Below, in pieces: positions 36,062 through 46,400 of a stretch of DNA of 64,000 nt (the first letter of the stretch is position 1; each line of letters begins with the position of its first letter). The stretch comes from Vacuolonema iberomarrocanum LEGE 07170 (GTDB taxonomy: Bacteria; Cyanobacteriota; Cyanobacteriia; Elainellales; Elainellaceae). The stretch lies in NCBI GenBank assembly GCA_015207365.1, contig JADEXA010000017.1, positions 1 to 64,000 on the forward strand, in the 5' to 3' direction. Made by a program: the position numbers and the translations under genes. The notes beneath the pieces are model-generated. The model was not told the DNA's origin, searched no databases, and saw nothing but the letters and a program-made list of their open reading frames with translations.

Positions 36062-36676
36062 GGTGTCTCAATGAATGATTGCTCAAGTAAAGCAGTCAGA
36101 GTTCTAGAATAAAGCTAAGATTCGATGTGCTATTGTTTCCATTCCACTGTGCTTGTTAGAGAGCTCTTACATGTCGGTATGTCCATGGAAGGACTTTACA
36201 GCCAGTAAATGATTTTCTTTTCAGCTTCCGTGTGGACAGTTCAATCTTCACGAAGCTGGCTGGGCAGAGACTCAGTTTCTTCTTCTTAAACCAGATTTGT
36301 TTCTCTAGTTGAGAGACTACTCCTCGCTACCCATGATGAGTGTCTAGGCAACTCTTACATCTACGAGTTCTTCAGCGATCGCAAATCGCTTTTTCTCATT
36401 CTTCAATGGTGCGGACATTCCTGAAGTCTCCTCTCAAAAAACTCCAAAGTACAGTCTAGAAGCATTCTTGGCGGCAAGTATCTGTCTGTAGGATTGAATA
36501 GACCTAAGAGTTTCTTGGCGGAAACTCTATCCAGAGAAACGTAAACAATTGTGAGTATTGGAATAGATCTAGCTAAGGATAGATGCTGGCCGATAGAAGA
36601 CTGATGCTAGATGGGAAGTGAAGATTTCTATTGATGAATCTTAAACGTGAACTCAGTCACAAGTTAGGAAGAAGTA
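36062..36676. other. 615-bp intergenic region, divergent promoters
   Basis: No gene, RNA or repeat family recognised. It separates the divergent topoisomerase and oxidoreductase genes. Two similar TTCTTGGCGG segments occur near 36463 and 36511. Confidence 0.4.
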
Positions 36677-38218
36677 ATGGCGTTATCTGCCTCTCTTAAA
36701 ACCCATCGTTCGTTTTGGATCGCATCGACGCTTCAGTCATGTTATCCAGCATTAGTGAAGGATTTGCATGTGGATGTGGCAATCATTGGTGGTGGGCTGG
36801 CCGGTATCACCGCTGCCATGCTGCTGAAGAAGGCCGGCAAGCGTGTTGCTGTGCTAGAAGCTGGACGGGTGGCAGAAGGCGTGTCAGGGCATACAACGGC
36901 CAAGGTGACATCACTACATCACCTGATTTATGCGTCTCTGTTAAAAGATATTGGAGAAGATAAAGCCCGTCTTTATGGTGAGTCGAATCAGGTGGCGATC
37001 GAAAAGATGGCAGCGCTAGTGAGAGATGAGCAAATCGACTGTGACTTCACGCGAGAAGATGCTTACACCTTTGCCGAAGCGTCGAAGCATGTGGACGAGA
37101 TAGTCGCTGAGGCAGAAGCCGCGAAACAGTTAAGCTTACCGGCTTCCTTTGTCACAGAAACGCCGCTACCGTTCCCTGTACAGGGAGCTGTCAAGTTTAG
37201 CAATCAGGCGCAATTCCATCCCCGTAAGTATATCCTCTGCTTGGCCGATAAGGTTCATGGAGACGGAAGTGACATCTTTGAAAATACTCGAGTGAAAACG
37301 GTAGAGGGAGAAAGCCCTTGCCAGGTGCAGACCGAAAATGGGTATACCGTCACGGCTCAGGATGTCATTGTGACCACCCACCTCCCGATTCTGGATCAGG
37401 GATTGTTCTTTGCAAAGACCTATCCCAAGCGCTCTTACCTGATTGGAGCCCGCATCGATTCGGCTAAAGTTCCAGATGGAATGTTCATTGGAATGGGGGA
37501 AAACTATCACTCCATTCGAGCAGCATCCATGGATGAGGGCGGTTCCTTGTTGCTGATTGGTGGAGAAGGTCACAAAGTTGGCGAAGCGTCGGATACTGAA
37601 GAGCGCTACCAGCGTTTGGCTACCTATGCTCGCGAGCGGTTTGGTATCGAGACGGTCGACTTCTACTGGTCGAGTCAAGATACGGTGTCTTTCGATAAGT
37701 TACCCTACATAGGTAGGCTGACGCCGATGCATCAGCACACCTATGTGGCAACAGGCTTCAGCCTTTGGGGAATGAGTAAGTCCACGTTGTCGGCGATGAT
37801 TTTGTCGGACTTAATTTTGGGGCAATCCAATTCCTGGGCAAACCTCTACGATGCCACTCGTCCGACTCCCTTTGTGACTCAGGATTCGATTAAGAATAAC
37901 TTGGATGTGGGGGTACATTGGGTTGGCGATCGCTTCAAAGGTCTATTCGACGGCCCAGAGAAGGTGCGTCAGGGCGAAGGGCGACTGGTGACGATAAGTG
38001 GGAAGAAAATCGCTGCTTACCGGGATGAGTCCGGCGAATTGCATCAGGTTTCGGCGGTCTGCCCTCATTTGGGTTGCATCGTTGACTGGAATGCTGCTGA
38101 AAAAAGCTGGGATTGCCCCTGCCATGGCTCGCGCTTTTCGACGGAGGGCGACATCCTGCATGAACCTGCGGTGCATGGTCTTGCGCTAGTGCCCGATGAA
38201 GTTGCTTCGCAAAAATAA
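36677..38218 (+). CDS. FAD-dependent oxidoreductase with C-terminal Rieske [2Fe-2S] domain
   Basis: A 513-residue fusion. The N-terminal FAD fold begins VDVAIIGGGLAGITAAMLLKKAGKRVAVLEAG (GxGxxG at about 38-43) and belongs to the glycine/D-amino-acid oxidase (DAO) group. The last 110 residues are a Rieske domain with both ligand pairs, CPHLGC and CPCHGSRF. The Rieske centre would pass electrons from or to the flavin. This architecture is common in bacteria, but substrates are unknown. SD AGGAAGAAGT precedes ATG 36677. Confidence 0.94.
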   Translation: MALSASLKTHRSFWIASTLQSCYPALVKDLHVDVAIIGGGLAGITAAMLLKKAGKRVAVLEAGRVAEGVSGHTTAKVTSLHHLIYASLLKDIGEDKARLYGESNQVAIEKMAALVRDEQIDCDFTREDAYTFAEASKHVDEIVAEAEAAKQLSLPASFVTETPLPFPVQGAVKFSNQAQFHPRKYILCLADKVHGDGSDIFENTRVKTVEGESPCQVQTENGYTVTAQDVIVTTHLPILDQGLFFAKTYPKRSYLIGARIDSAKVPDGMFIGMGENYHSIRAASMDEGGSLLLIGGEGHKVGEASDTEERYQRLATYARERFGIETVDFYWSSQDTVSFDKLPYIGRLTPMHQHTYVATGFSLWGMSKSTLSAMILSDLILGQSNSWANLYDATRPTPFVTQDSIKNNLDVGVHWVGDRFKGLFDGPEKVRQGEGRLVTISGKKIAAYRDESGELHQVSAVCPHLGCIVDWNAAEKSWDCPCHGSRFSTEGDILHEPAVHGLALVPDEVASQK

Positions 38219-38240
38219 GTGAGTCTGATCTAGCGGTCGA

Positions 38241-38416
38241 GCATTGCTGTTGAGGGGATAATTTTTCTAAGAAGGTATAGCGCTATGCGCATTAAGCACA
38301 GCAACGGTTGTGTGGGGCGCGCCGCGCCCCACACAACCGTTGCTGTGCTTAATGCGGTTGCACACCGCTATATGTACCGCGCACCTTCTCAGAAAAATTG
38401 TCCTTGGATTCTGCAA
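38241..38416 (+). mobile_element. Family B palindromic element, copy 1, split by a nested family A element
   Basis: The left part GCATTGCTGTTGAGGGGAT and right part TCCTTGGATTCTGCAA match the ends of the element inside the GUN4 gene (63732-63820). Between them, the hairpin arms CTAAGAAGGT and ACCTTCTCAG are separated by a 97-bp family A element at 38276-38372. This is a transposon-in-transposon arrangement that gives relative age: B first, then A. Confidence 0.8.
38276..38372 (+). mobile_element. Family A palindromic element, copy 2, fully symmetric interior
   Basis: Unlike the other three copies, both arms here carry GCATTAAGCACAGCAACGG, so the interior is a perfect palindrome with arms of over 30 bp. 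The left arm seems to have been rewritten to match the right. It starts and ends with TATAGCG/CGCTATA and sits in a family B element. Confidence 0.85.
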
Positions 38417-38474
38417 TTTCTATCTGGCCGTCGATAAGCTTGGTTGATGAAAGGAGTGGGGTTGGTGAGGCGAT

Positions 38475-38507
38475 CGCGTTCAGGAACACTAATTACCCCT
38501 GAACGCG
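38475..38507. terminator. Hairpin downstream of the spondin/RTX gene
   Basis: CGCGTTCAGG (38475-38484) pairs with CCTGAACGCG (38498-38507), 13 bp past the stop of the minus-strand gene. No T run follows, so termination strength is uncertain. Confidence 0.4.
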
Positions 38508-38519
38508 AAACCTGTGCGA

Positions 38520-40058
38520 TTACACTGTCGCAATGGGCGAGAGCTGGGTGAATGCAGCATCCAGATCACCATTGACCAAGATCGAATCACCACTGCTCAG
38601 GCTGACTTCTAGTAGGGTTGTTTGGCGAGTGAGAGAGAGTTGGCCACCTGCTCCCAGGAAAACACTGAAGTCGAACTGGTCATCTGCCGTGAAGTCCTTG
38701 ATCGTGTCGCTATCTGCTGTGCGATCGTTCAGGATGTCTTCACCAAAGACGAATACATCACGGCCTGCGTTGCCTGTTAGTGTGTCATTGCCGATACCAC
38801 CGACCAAGTAGTCGTCACCATCACCACCTCGCAGCCAGTCATTGCCTGACTGCCCGTAGAGCTCATCATCACCCCCTTGGCCGTTGATGATGTCATCTGA
38901 GTCATCGAAGCCGCGCACCCGGTTGTCCAAGTCATTGAAGAAGGTTACGGTGTTGCGGTTGAAGAGGTAATCCTGAGAGGAGTCGGCATTCACTACATCA
39001 AAGCTATCTTGAATAGTTGAATCGCCATCGAACAGGATGTTGCCTTGGCCGCTGGGTAAGTTATCAAGATTTGTCAGCTCAAAGTCTCGCAGTATTGCAG
39101 CTGTGCCGTCAATGCCATCGAAGCTAAGATAAAGGTCATCACCATTCTGTGTGAGCAGTAGGTTTTGAGCCGTTAGACCTTTGCCCACAAACTGAATTGT
39201 GTCGATTTCTGCGGTGGTATTTGTGCTGGGTGATGTCCCCTCTCCAACGCCACCAAAGTCATTGATAGTAAAGGTATTGTTCAGAGATACAGTGAACTGG
39301 TTTTGCCCGCCGCTACCTTCTAAAGCAAGTAGGTGCTCGGCGTAGACCTGTATCTGTGCAACCTGATAGCCTTCAGCCGTAAAGTCCCCATTGCTAAACC
39401 GTGGGTCGCTGAGGATGGGGCCATCTGGGATGAATCCTTCCGCTAAGGTGATAACGCCGTTTTCATCCTCCCCTGTATTAGGAGCCATTTGCCCAAAGAA
39501 GGCAGTGTTTCCTGGAATTTCGTCGTTTACTTCGGTGCCTGCATCTAGTACGTTGGAGCCAAAAACAATGAAGTCTGCGCCGATAAAGTTACCTGCTTCA
39601 TCAAAGATAGGGTGCGCCTGTTCATTTCCGTTCGCGATAAAGAAGTCGTTGCTAGGAATGATCATCGAGGCATAGTTGAAGAAACGGCTGCCTGGATCAT
39701 TCGGATCGAGCTGAACTGTGAAGGTTGCTTCTTCTCCGGAGTCAATCGGGCCGGGAGCCCCTTCGGTGCCCAGAATTGTTCCTTGCACGGTGCCGAATCC
39801 GGCTAAATCAAACTCTTGGGAAATAAGGTCTGTTGCTCCGTCCTCGGCTAAGGATTCCAACCCAGGTGAGGAGGGGCGTCCGCGGTCGTAGGTGTCGAAT
39901 CCTCCATCATGGAACCCAAACCATACAGGCGTGAGCAATGTGCCGTTTTCAGGGGACAAGTTTTCGACGGAAACCGTGACTTCGATTAAAGAACTTTCGG
40001 CGAGCGTTTCTGCTGCAACCGTTTGGTCTGTAACGGAATTGATGGTGTTGTTATCCAC
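38520..40058 (-). CDS. Spondin-domain protein with C-terminal RTX calcium-binding repeats
   Basis: A 512-residue protein that is probably secreted. It starts at GTG 40058 with AAGGAG upstream. No N-terminal signal is present, as expected for type I secretion. About residues 23-235 form a spondin_N domain (VTVSVENLSPENGTLLTPVWFGFHDGGFDTYDRG; FFNYASMIIPSNDFFIANGN). About residues 400-450 contain RTX nonapeptides (GQGGDDELYGQSGNDWLRGGDGDDYLVGG), followed by the C-terminal segment typical of RTX proteins. Likely an adhesin-like or surface-layer calcium-binding protein. No matching type I exporter is in the window. Confidence 0.9.
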   Translation of the reverse strand: MDNNTINSVTDQTVAAETLAESSLIEVTVSVENLSPENGTLLTPVWFGFHDGGFDTYDRGRPSSPGLESLAEDGATDLISQEFDLAGFGTVQGTILGTEGAPGPIDSGEEATFTVQLDPNDPGSRFFNYASMIIPSNDFFIANGNEQAHPIFDEAGNFIGADFIVFGSNVLDAGTEVNDEIPGNTAFFGQMAPNTGEDENGVITLAEGFIPDGPILSDPRFSNGDFTAEGYQVAQIQVYAEHLLALEGSGGQNQFTVSLNNTFTINDFGGVGEGTSPSTNTTAEIDTIQFVGKGLTAQNLLLTQNGDDLYLSFDGIDGTAAILRDFELTNLDNLPSGQGNILFDGDSTIQDSFDVVNADSSQDYLFNRNTVTFFNDLDNRVRGFDDSDDIINGQGGDDELYGQSGNDWLRGGDGDDYLVGGIGNDTLTGNAGRDVFVFGEDILNDRTADSDTIKDFTADDQFDFSVFLGAGGQLSLTRQTTLLEVSLSSGDSILVNGDLDAAFTQLSPIATV

Positions 40059-40685
40059 GGTGAGTACTCCTTAGAGGAAGAGTGAACGATGTTTGAGTGT
40101 TGAGCCCAGTCATCAGGGAAAAACGCACAAAGAATTGGACGCACGGTTAGTGCGCCTCAATGTGCATTCGACAGAAGGTCAATCTTGATGTGGCAAGCGT
40201 TTAAGGGCTTGTGCCGCCGGATCGACTCGGGGATCCAGATACTCAAGCTAAACGCTTTCCCATGAGTAAACCAGAGGGAGGCAAGGGCTTATTGCTGCGC
40301 CTCCTCTTCCTTCCAAACCCTCTACGTACTGTCCTGTCCATTTGGATGTAATTTAGATGAAAAAACCTTAATTCCTTGCCGGTTTGTTTGTGCCTTCTGT
40401 AGTTGTTTTAGGTTCTCTGATAGTTGTCCTGTAATGGCTTGAGCGATCGCCCTCATTTCAGACAACTCAACCTGGAACGCTTCTGAAGTCATTTCTCTAC
40501 TGTCAGTGCCTGTAAAAAATAGAGTGGTGACAGGCTACTGCTGTAGATGAGATTGGATGATGCAGCATGCTCCATAAACCCCAAAAACCCTATCCCAAGA
40601 AATGTGTGCTCCTTCCTTCTGGTAGAGGAATAGATCCATTCCCCTTTCTTAGAATTATTTGTAAACTTATGTTGCAGGGGACGTT
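40059..40685. other. 627-bp divergent intergenic region
   Basis: No gene that I can support. A short plus-strand frame at 40567-40782 overlaps the SDR start in another frame and is spurious. Promoters for the spondin and SDR genes must lie here. Confidence 0.4.
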
Positions 40686-41489
40686 ATGGATTTTGGAATT
40701 AGTGGCAAGGTTGCTGTCATTACTGGGGGAGACTCGGGAATTGGACAGGCAACTGCGAAGTTGTTGGCGGCTGAAGGCGTAAAGATCGCGCTGCTCGATC
40801 GCACCAAGGAAAGCTTAGAAAATGCTGTAGAAGAAGTTTCAAAGATAGGAGATGTACTACCTGTAGAGGCTGATCTCACGAATCTGGAAGAAGTAGAGGC
40901 GGCCAAGCAGAAAGTTGTTGATCACTTTGGCGCGGCTCATATCCTCGTTAACTGTGCGGGAATCACAGGCGCACAAAAGGACTTTTTGGAACTCACAGAC
41001 AAAGACTGGTACGAGACCATTGATGTCGACTTCATGGCGGCAGTGCGTGTTTGTCGAGCTTTCATTCCTCTAATGCAACAGGCTGGCTGGGGCCGCATCG
41101 TGTTGATTGGCTCAGAGGACGCGGTGCAGCCCTATGTGGATGAGATGCCTTATTGTGCTGCAAAAGCAGCATTACTCAACTTCACTAAGAACCTGTCCAA
41201 CGCTGTTGCCCAGAATGGCATCCTGGTGAATGCGGTCTCTCCGGCCTACATCGAGACGCCGATGACGGACAAGATGATGGAGAAGCGCTCGAAAGAGGAA
41301 GGGATGGACTTCGATACAGCCGTGAAGACGTTTCTGCAGGAGAAGCGGCCGCACCTGGTACTGCAACGCCGGGGTAAGGCGTCTGAAGTTGCGGCTGTTA
41401 TTGCATTCCTGTGTTCACAGCATGCCAGTTTCGTGGTTGGTTCAAACTTCCGGGTCGACGGTGGCTCGGTTGCCACTGTGCACCAGTAG
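40686..41489 (+). CDS. Short-chain dehydrogenase/reductase
   Basis: A 267-residue classical SDR. The cofactor motif is TGGDSGIG (residues 13-20), with Asp38 after the second strand (ALLDRT), which favours NAD(H). The NAG motif is NCAG, and the catalytic triad is Ser143 (IGSEDA), Tyr156 and Lys160 (YCAAK). The C-terminus GSNFRVDGGSVATV is typical. ATG 40686 is preceded by AGGGGACG. The substrate is not predictable. Confidence 0.95.
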   Translation: MDFGISGKVAVITGGDSGIGQATAKLLAAEGVKIALLDRTKESLENAVEEVSKIGDVLPVEADLTNLEEVEAAKQKVVDHFGAAHILVNCAGITGAQKDFLELTDKDWYETIDVDFMAAVRVCRAFIPLMQQAGWGRIVLIGSEDAVQPYVDEMPYCAAKAALLNFTKNLSNAVAQNGILVNAVSPAYIETPMTDKMMEKRSKEEGMDFDTAVKTFLQEKRPHLVLQRRGKASEVAAVIAFLCSQHASFVVGSNFRVDGGSVATVHQ

Positions 41490-41523
41490 GCTGCGCTCGC
41501 TCCAGCCTTTACTGGGAATGTAT

Positions 41524-41616
41524 TAGGACTTACGCAAGACTTGCATAATCCTGAGCTAATTCGTTGATTTTATGGCCGCGACGCGGCCATAAAATCAACA
41601 AAAGGCGTGAGTCCTA
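41524..41616. mobile_element. Family D palindromic element, longest copy
   Basis: A 93-bp element with 12-bp terminal inverted repeats (TAGGACTTACGC / GCGTGAGTCCTA, one mismatch). It contains a perfect 35-bp palindrome at 41564-41598 (17-bp arms, one central A). The rest of the 41490-41816 gap is empty apart from the hydrolase promoter. Confidence 0.75.
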
Positions 41617-41816
41617 TGTAGGTGGGATGCTGTTGGGTAGAGCTACATTGCGCCTTCCCAAGGAGACTCGGCGCGTTACTGCTCGCTAACGCATCCTACG
41701 AAAATCGATGATGCACTGCTGTAGTTAGGTGTGTGTTTGATAGCTCACGGGTGATGCGATCGTCGATACTTCACTTGAGTCAAAATCACTTATTGTAAAG
41801 GATCATAAGGGTTTCT

Positions 41817-42611
41817 ATGGATATGAAGATGAATCCTGTGCCAACGCCTGCAATGGAATGGGGTGAGGGTAAGCCCACCCTGGTATTTCTCCATTACTTT
41901 GGAGGGGCAGCAACTAGCTGGCAGTGGGTTGCTCAACAGTTATCTGACTTTCGCTGTGTTGCGCTCGACCTCCCTGGCTTTGGAGAAGCGCCTGTCCTGG
42001 AGATACCTTCTTTGTCTCACTATGCTCGGGTGGTATCGGAGGAGCTAGAGCAGTTGGCGATCGCCGACTACATTTTGATTGGGCATTCGATGGGGGGCAA
42101 GATTGCGCTGCAAGTGGCCGTGGAGAGTGATCGTCCACCCAAGCAGGTCATCCTGGTTGCGCCGTCACCACCGACTCAGGAACCCATGCCTGTAGAGGAA
42201 AAGCAGCGGCTACTGAATAACCACCCCAGCCGAGAAAATGCAGAAACGACGTTGAACAGTACGACTCGGAGAGAGTTGAGAGATGAGCAGCGGGCGATCG
42301 CTCTAGAAACCCACATGGTCGTGGCAGATACGGCGTGGCGCTGGTGGCTATTGGAAGGTATGAATCATTCCATTGCTGACCAAGTTGCCAATCTTCAAAT
42401 TCCTGTTACGGTTGTTGCATCCCAAGATGATCCAGTGATTTCCTTCGATACCATTCACAATGAAGTGCTGGAGTATGTTCCCAATAGTCACCTGATTGCT
42501 ACAGAAGGGGTCGGGCACTTAATCCCTCTTGAAGCAGCAGATTGGCTGGTAGAGCAAATCCGAACCGTGACATCGGAGGCAGTTGTTGATCGATCGCTAT
42601 CCTTGGTTTAG
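41817..42611 (+). CDS. Alpha/beta hydrolase
   Basis: A 264-residue serine hydrolase. The oxyanion region is LVFLHYFGG, the nucleophile elbow is GHSMGG with Ser91, the acid is probably Asp in VVASQDDPVI and the His is in EGVGHLIPLE. ATG 41817 follows AAGGGTTTCT. Close to the SDR gene on the same strand but 327 bp apart with a repeat element between, so probably separately transcribed. Substrate unknown. Confidence 0.93.
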   Translation: MDMKMNPVPTPAMEWGEGKPTLVFLHYFGGAATSWQWVAQQLSDFRCVALDLPGFGEAPVLEIPSLSHYARVVSEELEQLAIADYILIGHSMGGKIALQVAVESDRPPKQVILVAPSPPTQEPMPVEEKQRLLNNHPSRENAETTLNSTTRRELRDEQRAIALETHMVVADTAWRWWLLEGMNHSIADQVANLQIPVTVVASQDDPVISFDTIHNEVLEYVPNSHLIATEGVGHLIPLEAADWLVEQIRTVTSEAVVDRSLSLV

Positions 42612-42747
42612 ATATTTCTTAGGGTGCTCTCAAAAAAACATATACCTACCGCAGGGTGCTGTTAGCGATGCGTTCTCAAGGCATTCTATGCACCCTTTAG
42701 TTTGAGTATTTTGGGTTAAGTACAAGACAAAAATCAAAATCTCGCTA

Positions 42748-42804
42748 AGAATCTTAATTTTTAGTGGCATGGGCAGTGCCCGCGCCACTAAAAATTAAGG
42801 TTCT
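42748..42804. repeat. Long near-perfect palindrome
   Basis: Arms of 21 bp (42748-42768 and 42784-42804, one mismatch) with outer AGAATCTTAATTTTTAGTGGC and a loop ATGGGCAGTGCCCGC that itself pairs GGGC/GCCC. The surrounding 881-bp gap (42612-43492) has no supported gene; a 70-residue frame at 42928-43140 looks spurious. Confidence 0.8.
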
Positions 42805-43492
42805 CTGGTTTTGGCCTGGACTCAGAGTTTGAGACATGAGCCTGTATGGTGCCATGCGCTTAGGTGAAAGCTAATTTTCCTAAAAGCCATGTGCTGTGGA
42901 ACTTTCATAAAAACTGTCGTGACCTAAATGCGTAAAGCTGTATCACTTCTACAAGAACTAAAACTAGATAAGTTCTTGGAACCCGTTGGCTTTTGCTGGC
43001 GCATCTATCTTAGTTTCGACAGACTGAATTTTGGCATAACACCAAGGGAGCTTTGTCCATCTCTCATCAGTCTTAGACCAGTATCTTTCATAGGACTGAC
43101 CTTTGAAAAGCTCACCTTGTGGTTATCGAGATCAGCCTAAATGTTAGGGCATTTCCAAAAAAATTATATCTTGAGCTAGATGTAGCCCGATGTAAAAAGC
43201 AGTCTCATAGAGTTGTGCGGCACAGTCTCTAGGCTACCTACCTATATGTTTTTGCGGGATGGGCAAGCGCTATCAAGAGGGTAGTTATTTTTCCCCATAC
43301 AGATAAAGGAATGCTCGGCGGGATTGAGGATTTCATAAGGCTGATTTTAATCAGGCTAATCTGTTTAGCGAAAACTTGAGGTTGGCACAGGCGTTGCGAT
43401 CGCTGCAAACCATCAAGGGTTTGGTTTAGCTAGCAGAGCATGAGATGAGGTAGCAGTCGATTATGAATAATAATGTTCGAGGTTAAATCAAC

Positions 43493-46400
43493 ATGACTGA
43501 ATTGTTGTATGGACTGCGAGCAAGCAATGTTAGTACATTGCTTGCTCAGCTTTCGGATCCAGGAATTGACACGCCAGAGGAGACGGCGATGCTGTTTTCT
43601 GGCCCTCAGTTTTTTATTGCCCTAATTTCAGGATTGGTATTAACGTTTGGGTTTCACCTGCTGCTGACGAATCTCTCTTTGGCAGCAGGAATTTCTTATT
43701 TAGGTCATTCATCTTCGTCGTCATCCGACTCATCTTCTAGTAGTGGCAACGGCGTGAAGAAAATTGGTGTCGCCTTTGGTATTTGGACATTGGTGACGGT
43801 CAGCTTAGCGCTGTTTTTTGCGTGCTGGCTAGCCGTTAAGCTGAGTCTTTACGACAGTGCATTGCTGGGTGCAATCACAGGTTTGGTCATCTGGGGTACC
43901 TATTTCTGCTTGCTGTTCTGGGTGAGTTCTACGACTGTCGGTTCTTTGATTGGTTCTGTTGTGAAGACAGCGACTTCGAGCTTTCAGTCGTTGGTCGGTG
44001 CAGCGACGTCAGCCGTTGGTGCACGAGCGGCAGGAAACCAGATGGTGGAAACGGCTGAAGCAACAGCGGCGGCTGTGCGGAAAGAGCTGCTCAGTGCATG
44101 GAATGGAGATAACGTTGGCGATACCCTGCGCGACTATCTGATGTCTCTACGATCGCCCTCCATTGATGTTGAGGGTCTGGAAGGTGAATTTGAGCGCCTG
44201 ATTCATGAATCGAATATTGTATCCACTGCAGATCGTGAGACCCTAAGTCAGCTCAATCGCGACACCTTCGAAAAGTTGGTTAGCAGCCGGACTGATCTCT
44301 CTCGCCAAGAAACCAAGCGAATCGCCGACCGTCTTTATAAGAGCTGGCGAAAGGCTATGGGAAGTGGATCCAGCAACAATGCTGTGGCGGAGTTGGTTGA
44401 TTACTTGAAGACGGCTCACCCTGAAGAGCTTTTGTCTGAAAGCTTGAACGATCGTCTGGATGAATTTCTTGCAGAGTTCCGTCAGCAGCGGCGCAGTCAA
44501 CAATCTGGTCCTTTGTCACAAGGTATTAATTCCCTGATGGGAATCGTTGTTGGACGAACCGATTTGTCAGATTTGGATGTCGAAAAGGTAACTCAGCGCT
44601 TGAAAGAAGTGCAAAGTCAGCTGGGTTCTCAAGTCGAAACCGTCGCCAGCCAAGTGAGGGGTGGCGATCGCTACAGTACAACCCGCGCTGATGTAGAAGC
44701 TTATCTGATGAATGCCTACCCCTGGCAAATGCGCCCTGAGCGTCTAGGTCAGGAGTTTCGAGATGTCATCTACGATCCATTCGCCGATCCTGGATTAATG
44801 CGACAGGAACTAATGCACTTGAATCGTTCCTACTTTGTTGAAGTTTTGGCATCAAGGGGTTTGTTGACGCAGCAAGAGATCTCACGCGTCGTTGATCTCC
44901 TTGAGGAGGTTCGTCGCAGAGCCTTGGGCGAAGTGACAGAGCGCTATCGCATTGAGACAGCTAAGGACTTGCAAGTTCGACTTTATACATTTCTCCGCCA
45001 AACGCCGAAAGAAGAACTCCTGTCGAGCATGGGGACAGATGCATTCCGTGCTTTGGTAGAAGATCCCTATGCCGACTCCGATGACTTGCGCGAACGCTTC
45101 TCTCCATTTGGTTACGAAGCCTTTATGCAAACACTGCGTAGTCGGGATGATCTGAACGAAACAGAAGCTCAGCAGATTGCCAGTCGTCTAGAAGGCGTCA
45201 TGAACAACGTTCGGGCAGATGCTGATGGTCTTCAGTCTGCGGCAAAAGCACGCATCGACAATCAATGGCAAGCGCTCCAGCACCATCTAAGTAGCACAGG
45301 GCGACCAGAACTGGATCCTGAAACCCTCAAGGCTGATATTCGGATGCTGTTGCACGAACCAGATGCGGGTGTGCATCGTCTACGTCAACGGCTGGCCCAG
45401 TTTGATCGGGGAACCCTGGTTCAACTGCTGAGTCAACGTCATGACCTTTCTGAGGCAGAAGTTCAACGTACGATTGATCAGGTGGAGTCTATCTGGCATC
45501 AGACCGTTAATGCTCCATCTTCCCTCACGGCTCAAGCCAAGGCTAAGTATGATGAAGCGACGAGTGCGATCGAGCGCTATCTGCTCGAAACGGGTAAGCC
45601 TGAGCTGAACCCCAAAGGGATTCAGCGGGATCTGGAACTCTTGCTCAGCAATCCCAAGATGGGTATAACGGCTATGCGCCATCGGTTGTCGGAGGTCGAT
45701 CGCGACACGCTGGTACAGCTATTGAGCCAGCGCGATGACCTGACGGAGGCTGAAGCCAACCAGATTATTGACGACATTCTGACGCAGATCCGTGAGCTGT
45801 TGCATTTGCCTCAGCGCCTAGCACGGCGCGCTCAAGCCCAGGTCATGTCATTCGAGTCTGCGTTGGAGGATTACCTCCGCAACACAGATAAGGAGGCATT
45901 GAATCCTGATGGAATCAAGCGCGACTTGCAACTGTTGCTGAATGATCCTCGCTTGGGTGCTGAGCGTCTGCAGACACGACTGTCGATGGTCGATCGCGAT
46001 GCAGTGGTTGCTTTGCTAGCCCAGCGGCAAGACATGACGCGCGAAGAAGCGGAAGATGTTGTCGATCGTATCTTGGGTGTACGGGATCAGATTGTGAATC
46101 AAATCCGCAATGTGCAGGAGCAGGTTAAGCTTGCCATTCGTAGCATCTTGACACGGATTCGGAACTACTTGAATTCGCTCGATCGCCCCGAGCTGAATTA
46201 CTATGGTATCAAGCAAGATCTACAAAAGCTGATGGACGATCCTCAGACAGGATTTGAGGCGTTGCGGATGCGGTTGAGCCAAGTGGATCGCGGTACATTG
46301 GTGGCTCTGATGAGTTCTCACGATGCCATCTCAGAAACGGATGCCAATCGCCTTGTTGGCCATGTTGAAGAGGCAAGGGATACAGCGTTGCGCAAAGCAG

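Noticed and set aside
40567-40782. 71-residue plus-strand frame before the SDR gene
   Set aside because: It overlaps the SDR coding start in another frame, has no ribosome-binding site and shows no family resemblance.
42928-43140. 70-residue plus-strand frame in the gap before the large repeat protein
   Set aside because: No good ribosome-binding site, no recognisable motif, and composition close to random translation.
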